DNA of 10,916 nt from an uncultured Ruminococcus sp. GTDB lineage: Bacteria > Bacillota > Clostridia > Oscillospirales > CAG-382. Numbering within the stretch: the stretch's first letter is position 1; each line of letters opens with the position of its first letter. The DNA is taken from the NCBI GenBank assembly GCA_902783535.1, contig CACZRJ010000112.1:1-10916 (forward strand), given 5' to 3'. A model generated the notes under the pieces. It was not told where the DNA came from. It saw only the letters and a program-made list of their open reading frames with translations, and made no database searches. Position numbers and translations under genes: made by a program. Positions 7,301-10,916 of this stretch are shown here, in pieces.

Positions 7301-8377
7301 TCAGTTCGTTTCGGATTCGGATGATGCGAGCTGCGCCGCGCGGTCGGCTGTCGCGAGCGCGTCGATCATGCCGTCGAGATCCCCGTTCAGAAATCCGGGA
7401 AGGTCGAACACGGACATGCCGATCCGGTGGTCGGTGATCCGTCCCTGCGGATAGTTGTAGGTCCGGATCCGCTCGGAACGGTCCCCCGTCCCGATCTGGC
7501 TGCGGCGTTTGGAATGCTGTTCCTCCGCCTGTTTTTCCTCTTCCATGGCCGCGAGCCGCGCCTTCATGATCTCGATGGCCTTCTCCTTGTTCTGGAGCTG
7601 GCTGCGCTCGTTCTGGCAGTCGACGACGAGCCCGGTCGGCTTGTGGATGATCCGGATGGCCGACTCCGTCTTGTTGACGTGCTGGCCGCCCGCGCCGGAG
7701 CTCTTGTGCGTCGTGATCTCGAGGTCCTCCATGTTCAGCTCGTAGGTGGACTCCTCCGATTCCGGAAGGACGGCGACCGTCGCGGTGGAAGTCTGGATCC
7801 GCCCCTGCGATTCCGTTTCCGGGACACGCTGCACGCGGTGCACGCCGCTCTCGTATTTGAGCCGGCCGTAGGCGCCCGCGCCCCTGATCATGAAGGAGAC
7901 TTCCTTCATTCCCCCGAGCTCGGTGTCGTTGCAGTAGATCAGTTCGAAAGAGAGCCGGTGGGTGTCGGCGTACATATGATACATGCGGTAAAGAACGGAC
8001 GCGAACAGCGCCGCTTCTTCCCCGCCCGCGCCGGCGCGGATCTCGAAAATGACGTTCTTGTCGTCATCCGGGTCTTTCGGAAGGAGCATTTCCTTCAGTT
8101 CCTCCCGCATTTTTGCCGCGGCTTCCCGCGACTCGGACGCCTGTTCCTCGGCGAGTTCCTTCAGATCGGGGTCGCCCCCGCTCAGCAGTTCCTCCGCCTC
8201 CCGCAGATCGGATTCCGCTTTCTTCAAGGCGCGGTATTTTTCGACCAGCGGCGTCATTTCCTTGTAGTCTTTCATCAGCTGACGGTATTTTTCCATATCG
8301 GAAACGACGGACGCGTCGGACAGCTGTTCTTCGATGCCTTCGTATTTTTTCTCCACTTCCGCCAGTTTTTCATCCAT
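7301..8377 (-). CDS. prfA: peptide chain release factor 1
   Basis: Recognises UAA and UAG in the ribosomal A site and triggers hydrolysis of peptidyl-tRNA. It is 358 residues long, the usual size. A helical N-terminal domain is followed by the core. The codon-recognition PxT tripeptide is PET at 186-188 within RVQRVPETESQGR, and the catalytic GGQ is at 230-232 in SSGAGGQHVNKTES. PxT, rather than the SPF of release factor 2, decides the assignment. The start has AAAGGAGG (complement of 8387-8394), 9 bases upstream. It lies 30 bases after obgE with no terminator between. The gene for the GGQ methyltransferase PrmC, often next to prfA, is not here. Confidence 0.97.
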   Translation of the reverse strand: MDEKLAEVEKKYEGIEEQLSDASVVSDMEKYRQLMKDYKEMTPLVEKYRALKKAESDLREAEELLSGGDPDLKELAEEQASESREAAAKMREELKEMLLPKDPDDDKNVIFEIRAGAGGEEAALFASVLYRMYHMYADTHRLSFELIYCNDTELGGMKEVSFMIRGAGAYGRLKYESGVHRVQRVPETESQGRIQTSTATVAVLPESEESTYELNMEDLEITTHKSSGAGGQHVNKTESAIRIIHKPTGLVVDCQNERSQLQNKEKAIEIMKARLAAMEEEKQAEEQHSKRRSQIGTGDRSERIRTYNYPQGRITDHRIGMSVFDLPGFLNGDLDGMIDALATADRAAQLASSESETN

Positions 8378-8407
8378 GATTCACCGCCTCCTTTCCATGC
8401 AAAAAGA

Positions 8408-9673
8408 TCAGAACAGAAAATCGAATTCGATGTCGTAGATCCGGACGGTGCAGCCTTCGTCGATCCCGGCCTGCTCCAGCGCCTCGATGACGCCTTTTTC
8501 TCGCAGGACGCGCTGAAAATGCTGCAGCGACTCGTAATCGTCGAAATCCGTCCGCGAAATGAGCTTCTTCAGCCATTCCCCGCGGACGATGTACACGTCC
8601 CCGTTGTGCTGGATGTCGACGCCGTAGTCTTCCTTTTCCGGCGGCTTTTCGACGTATTCGGGCTCGAACATTTTCATCGGCGGCAGTTCCGTCAGCTTTT
8701 CGGCGACCGCCTTCATCAGTTCGGGAACGCCTTCCTCGATCTCCCCGGCGATCAGGTAGAGCTCCCATCCTTTTTCCTTCGCGAACGCGCGGATCTGCTC
8801 CACCTTTTCCTCGTCATACCCGAGGTCGATCTTGTTTCCGACGAGGATCTGCGGGCGGGACGCGAGTTCGGGGCTGTATTTCCTCAGTTCCTCGCAGATA
8901 TGAAGGATGTCCTCCATCGGGTCGGGGCGTTCCGAACCCGAGACGTCGAACAGATGCAGGATGAGTCTGCACCGGTCGATGTGCCGCAAAAAGTCGTGTC
9001 CGAGTCCGGCGCCTTCCGCCGCGCCGTCGATCAGCCCGGGGATGTCGGCCGCGACGAAGGTCTTCTCGTAATACGAGATGACGCCGAGATTGGGTGCGAG
9101 CGTCGTGAAATGATAGTTCGCGACCTTCGGCTTCGCGGAGCTGATGACGGACAGAAGCGTGGACTTCCCGACGTTCGGGTAACCGACGAATCCGACGTCC
9201 GCGAGCATTTTGAGCTCCAGGATCAGGTCTTTTTCCTCTCCCGGCGTCCCCTCCTTCGCGAACCGCGGCGTCTGTCTGGTCGCGGTCGCGAAATGGGTGT
9301 TTCCCCATCCGCCGCGTCCGCCCTTCGCTGCGACGAACTTTTCGCCGTCGCTCATGTCGTGAACGACGAGCCCGGTTTCCGCGTCGCGGATGACCGTTCC
9401 CTTCGGGACCGGGATCTCGATATCCTTCCCGTATTTTCCCATGAATTTGCGGGCGGCTCCGTCCGCGCCGTTCTCAGCGGCGAATTTCCGCCTGTATTTG
9501 AAGTCTAAAAGCGTGTTCTTGCCCTCGTCCGGGACGAAAACGACGCTTCCGCCTCTCCCGCCGTCGCCGCCGTCGGGTCCGCCGTGGGAAACGTATTTTT
9601 CCCGCCGGAAGGACACGCATCCGTTTCCTCCCCGTCCGGCGGAGATATGAATGGTCACTTGATCGATGAACAA
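8408..9673 (-). CDS. obgE: Obg-family GTPase (CgtA), ribosome assembly factor
   Basis: GTPase of 421 residues that binds the 50S subunit precursor and links ribosome assembly to stress and growth signals. The glycine-rich Obg fold (about 1-157) includes AGRGGNGCVSFRREKYV and GGPDGGDGGRGG. The G domain has the P-loop GYPNVGKST (164-172, K170), DIPGL (G3) and NKID (G4). The G5 segment reads IAGEIEEG, with A where S is common. The C-terminal OCT domain ends in RIYDIEFDFLF. The start is a TTG (9673-9671) giving LFIDQV, translated as fMet-FIDQV, as in the family. GGAGGG lies 6 bases before it. An upstream ATG at 9742 would add 23 residues translated from the terminator hairpin and is not credible. 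Confidence 0.95.
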   Translation of the reverse strand: MFIDQVTIHISAGRGGNGCVSFRREKYVSHGGPDGGDGGRGGSVVFVPDEGKNTLLDFKYRRKFAAENGADGAARKFMGKYGKDIEIPVPKGTVIRDAETGLVVHDMSDGEKFVAAKGGRGGWGNTHFATATRQTPRFAKEGTPGEEKDLILELKMLADVGFVGYPNVGKSTLLSVISSAKPKVANYHFTTLAPNLGVISYYEKTFVAADIPGLIDGAAEGAGLGHDFLRHIDRCRLILHLFDVSGSERPDPMEDILHICEELRKYSPELASRPQILVGNKIDLGYDEEKVEQIRAFAKEKGWELYLIAGEIEEGVPELMKAVAEKLTELPPMKMFEPEYVEKPPEKEDYGVDIQHNGDVYIVRGEWLKKLISRTDFDDYESLQHFQRVLREKGVIEALEQAGIDEGCTVRIYDIEFDFLF

Positions 9674-9700
9674 AGCAATCCCTCCCTCAGAAATGAAAGA

Positions 9701-9734
9701 AAATGCCCTTCCGTTTCGAATGGAAAGGGCATTT
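9701..9734 (-). terminator. hairpin, probable partial terminator between rpmA and obgE
   Basis: On the minus strand AAATGCCCTTTCC pairs with GGAAGGGCATTT (one bulged T) around a short loop, followed by TTCTTTCATTT. The stem is strong, but the T tract is interrupted, so read-through into obgE is likely. It lies 12 bases after the rpmA stop and upstream of the obgE ribosome binding site. It may lower obgE-prfA expression relative to the ribosomal protein genes, or mark an RNA processing point. Confidence 0.7.
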
Positions 9735-9745
9735 GTGCGCAAAAA

Positions 9746-10033
9746 CTACTGTTGATCGGCAGGAATCACGTTGACGCTTTTTCTTCCGCCGGCAATCGGC
9801 TTGAATTTGACGATTCCGTCGACGGTCGCGAAAATCGTGTCGTCCGAACCGCGTCCGACACCCGTGCCCGGATGGATGGCAGTTCCGCGCTGGCGAATAA
9901 TGATATTGCCCGCGAGAACTTTCTGTCCGTCCTGCTTTTTCACGCCGAGCCTCTTGGACTCGCTGTCGCGTCCGTTTTTGGTGGAACCGACGCCTTTTTT
10001 ATGCGCAAAGAACTGAATAGACAATCTCAGCAT
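9746..10033 (-). CDS. rpmA: large subunit ribosomal protein L27 with cleavable N-terminal extension
   Basis: Protein of 95 residues that reaches toward the peptidyl transferase centre of the 50S subunit. The N-terminus MLRLSIQFFAHKKG matches the Bacillota-type extension that the protease Prp cuts between FF and A, here after F9, exposing the functional AHKKG tail. The core (GSTKNGRDSESKRLGVK, and RQRGTAIHPGTGVGRG) is standard L27. AAGGGAGT overlapping the prp stop serves as ribosome binding site, 5 bases separating the genes. Placement beside prp fits the processing step. Confidence 0.98.
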   Translation of the reverse strand: MLRLSIQFFAHKKGVGSTKNGRDSESKRLGVKKQDGQKVLAGNIIIRQRGTAIHPGTGVGRGSDDTIFATVDGIVKFKPIAGGRKSVNVIPADQQ

Positions 10034-10038
10034 AGTCG

Positions 10039-10350
10039 TTACTCCCTTTCAGAATTGATGACCCGCACATAGCGCGGATACTGTTTCTCGAGTTCCTCGA
10101 CCTCCCGGCAGAGCGCCTCCGCCAGCCGGACAGCTTCGGAACACGGCGCGAGCAGTTTCCACGAAAGGATCCCTTTTTCTTCGTCCGTCCTGACCTCCGC
10201 CTTCGCGCCAAACGATTCGGCCGCGTTGCAGAAGTAGTTCGCCATCGCGCTGATCGCGGCGCAGACGATGTCCGAGCCTTCTTCCGAATATCCGGAATGA
10301 CCTGCGATGCGTACGGAGCGGAATCCGTCGGAAAACGCCACCTGTGTCAT
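10039..10350 (-). CDS. prp: ribosomal-processing cysteine protease Prp (YsxB family)
   Basis: Cysteine protease of 103 residues that removes the N-terminal extension of L27 before or during 50S assembly. The family motif appears as GHSGYSEEGSDIVCAAISA, giving the catalytic pair H18 and C30 with the usual 12-residue spacing. It lies between rplU and rpmA, the standard order in Bacillota. The ATG comes 6 bases after the rplU stop and no strong Shine-Dalgarno sequence is seen (only GGG within the rplU end), so translation is probably coupled to rplU. Confidence 0.96.
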   Translation of the reverse strand: MTQVAFSDGFRSVRIAGHSGYSEEGSDIVCAAISAMANYFCNAAESFGAKAEVRTDEEKGILSWKLLAPCSEAVRLAEALCREVEELEKQYPRYVRVINSERE

Positions 10351-10356
10351 CGTCGA

Positions 10357-10668
10357 TTACCCGACGATGGTTTGGATCTGCAGCTTGGTATACGGCTGTC
10401 TGTGACCCATTTTCTTCTTTTCATTCTTCTTCGCTTTGTAGCGGAGAATATGAATCTTCTTGCTCTTACCGTTTTTCACAACGGTCGCGGTAACGGATGC
10501 GCCTTCCACGGTCGGGTTGCCCGCGCGGAATCCTGCGGCTCCGGAAACTGCAAGCACTTCGTTGAACGTATAGGTCGCGCCTTCTTCAACATCGAGCTTC
10601 TCGACGAAGATGACGTCGCCTTCCGTGACTTTGTACTGCTTTCCGCCTGTCTGAATGACTGCGTACAT
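10357..10668 (-). CDS. rplU: large subunit ribosomal protein L21
   Basis: 50S protein of 103 residues that binds 23S rRNA. The beginning MYAVIQTGGKQYKV and the basic C-terminal part KKIHILRYKAKKN followed by KKKMGHRQPYTKLQI are diagnostic of L21. The ribosome binding site is GAGGG, 7 bases before the ATG. It is the first gene of the minus-strand unit, directly after the promoter and leader described separately. Confidence 0.98.
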   Translation of the reverse strand: MYAVIQTGGKQYKVTEGDVIFVEKLDVEEGATYTFNEVLAVSGAAGFRAGNPTVEGASVTATVVKNGKSKKIHILRYKAKKNEKKKMGHRQPYTKLQIQTIVG

Positions 10669-10767
10669 GGTTTTTCCCTCACTTTCTGTAAGTCTCGCTG
10701 CCTAGCGGGCACGTGAATGATTCGCGGAACGAACACGCACGATTTAAAAAGCCCCATACATGCGGCA
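10669..10767 (-). promoter_or_regulatory. structured 5' leader of the rplU operon, probably an L21 leader
   Basis: About 100 bases lie between the predicted transcription start and the rplU ATG. On the coding strand they can form a hairpin CGTGTTCG...CGAATCATTCACG around TTCCG, and a second short one CGCT-AGGC-AGCG just upstream of the ribosome binding site. Many Bacillota carry an RNA leader called L21 leader at this position, thought to respond to L21. The location and the two stems fit. A match to the covariance model was not tested, so the name is an inference. Confidence 0.55.
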
Positions 10768-10773
10768 AGTGCC

Positions 10774-10802
10774 ATACTACCACGCGAAAGCGCGTTTGTC
10801 AA
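10774..10802 (-). promoter_or_regulatory. sigma-A-type promoter of the rplU-prp-rpmA operon
   Basis: On the minus strand TTGACA (10802-10797), a 17-base spacer and TAGTAT (10779-10774) give a -35 box of perfect consensus and a -10 box with one mismatch. Transcription should start near 10767, about 100 bases before rplU. The spacer contains an inverted repeat, ACGCG-CTTT-CGCGT. Confidence 0.88.
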
Positions 10803-10835
10803 GCACTTTTTACATTTTCTTGTAACGAAGAATAC

Positions 10836-10864
10836 TTGACAAAACAGCCTTTTTTTGTCATAAA
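10836..10864 (+). promoter_or_regulatory. possible divergent promoter facing the right edge
   Basis: TTGACA at 10836-10841 is followed after 17 bases by CATAAA at 10859-10864, which matches four of six -10 positions. It would drive transcription out of the window, divergent from the rplU promoter about 35 bases away. The -35 is perfect and the -10 weak, so use is uncertain. Confidence 0.45.
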
Positions 10865-10874
10865 TGATAGAGAC

Positions 10875-10899
10875 GGGCGGATGCCTCAGGGAACCGCCC
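10875..10899 (+). other. hairpin near the right edge, possible start of a leader RNA
   Basis: GGGCGG (10875-10880) and CCGCCC (10894-10899) can pair around a 13-base loop. It follows the possible divergent promoter and no T tract comes after it, so it is unlikely to be a terminator in this direction. No coding frame starts in the remaining 17 bases, and no known RNA family was recognised from this fragment. Confidence 0.4.
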
Positions 10900-10916
10900 C
10901 GAAATCACGCTTTCAC

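Noticed and set aside
7427..9508. Long plus-strand open frame of 693 codons opposite obgE and prfA
   Set aside because: It is antisense to two certain genes and its translation is arginine-, phenylalanine- and valine-rich without any family motif. Long antisense frames are expected in GC-rich DNA with strong codon bias.
9674..9742. N-terminal extension of Obg starting at the ATG at 9742
   Set aside because: It would translate the terminator hairpin and add residues absent from the family. The TTG at 9673 has a well-placed GGAGGG and gives the usual FIDQV beginning.
10861..10916. Start of a cobalamin or other riboswitch
   Set aside because: GGGAACCG followed by CCCCG loosely recalls cobalamin riboswitches, but the order and spacing of conserved elements do not fit and the sequence is cut off by the window end.

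Overview
The window looks like a stretch of chromosome from a GC-rich member of the Bacillota, probably of the class Clostridia. The best evidence is the rplU-prp-rpmA block. Its L27 carries the cleavable N-terminal extension found in Bacillota and a few relatives, and the gene for the matching protease Prp lies between the two ribosomal protein genes. Shine-Dalgarno sequences of the GGAGG type precede most genes. No phage, transposon, CRISPR, tRNA or rRNA feature was seen.

Plus strand, 4-4368: copA, a Cu(I)-exporting P1B-type ATPase with a metal-binding domain at each end, is followed after 8 bases by a 62-codon gene of unknown function. That gene overlaps a family 2 glycoside hydrolase gene by 11 bases. 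The three genes read as one transcription unit although their functions do not obviously match. The C-terminal metal-binding domain of CopA has its own in-frame ATG and Shine-Dalgarno sequence, so a free CopZ-like chaperone might also be made from this gene. A strong hairpin with U-rich flanks at 4390-4433 separates this unit from the convergent minus-strand unit.

Minus strand, 10802 down to 4451: a near-consensus sigma-A promoter and a structured leader of about 100 bases precede rplU (L21), prp, rpmA (L27), a probable attenuating hairpin, obgE (ribosome-assembly GTPase, TTG start), prfA (release factor 1), a YgiQ-family radical SAM gene, and a gene for a protein joining a ParB/sulfiredoxin-like N-terminal domain to a Nudix hydrolase domain. 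Gaps are short (about 30 bases or less except at the rpmA-obgE hairpin), and the last two genes overlap by ATGA, so transcription of the whole series as one operon is plausible. The first five genes share the theme of ribosome building and translation termination. The last two are uncharacterised passengers.

The right edge, 10836-10916, holds a possible divergent plus-strand promoter and the start of a hairpin-forming leader whose gene lies outside the window.

The most unusual items are the ParB-like/Nudix fusion, the possible CopZ product inside copA, and the small gene overlapping the glycoside hydrolase. Nothing else in the window looks like an unknown multi-gene system.
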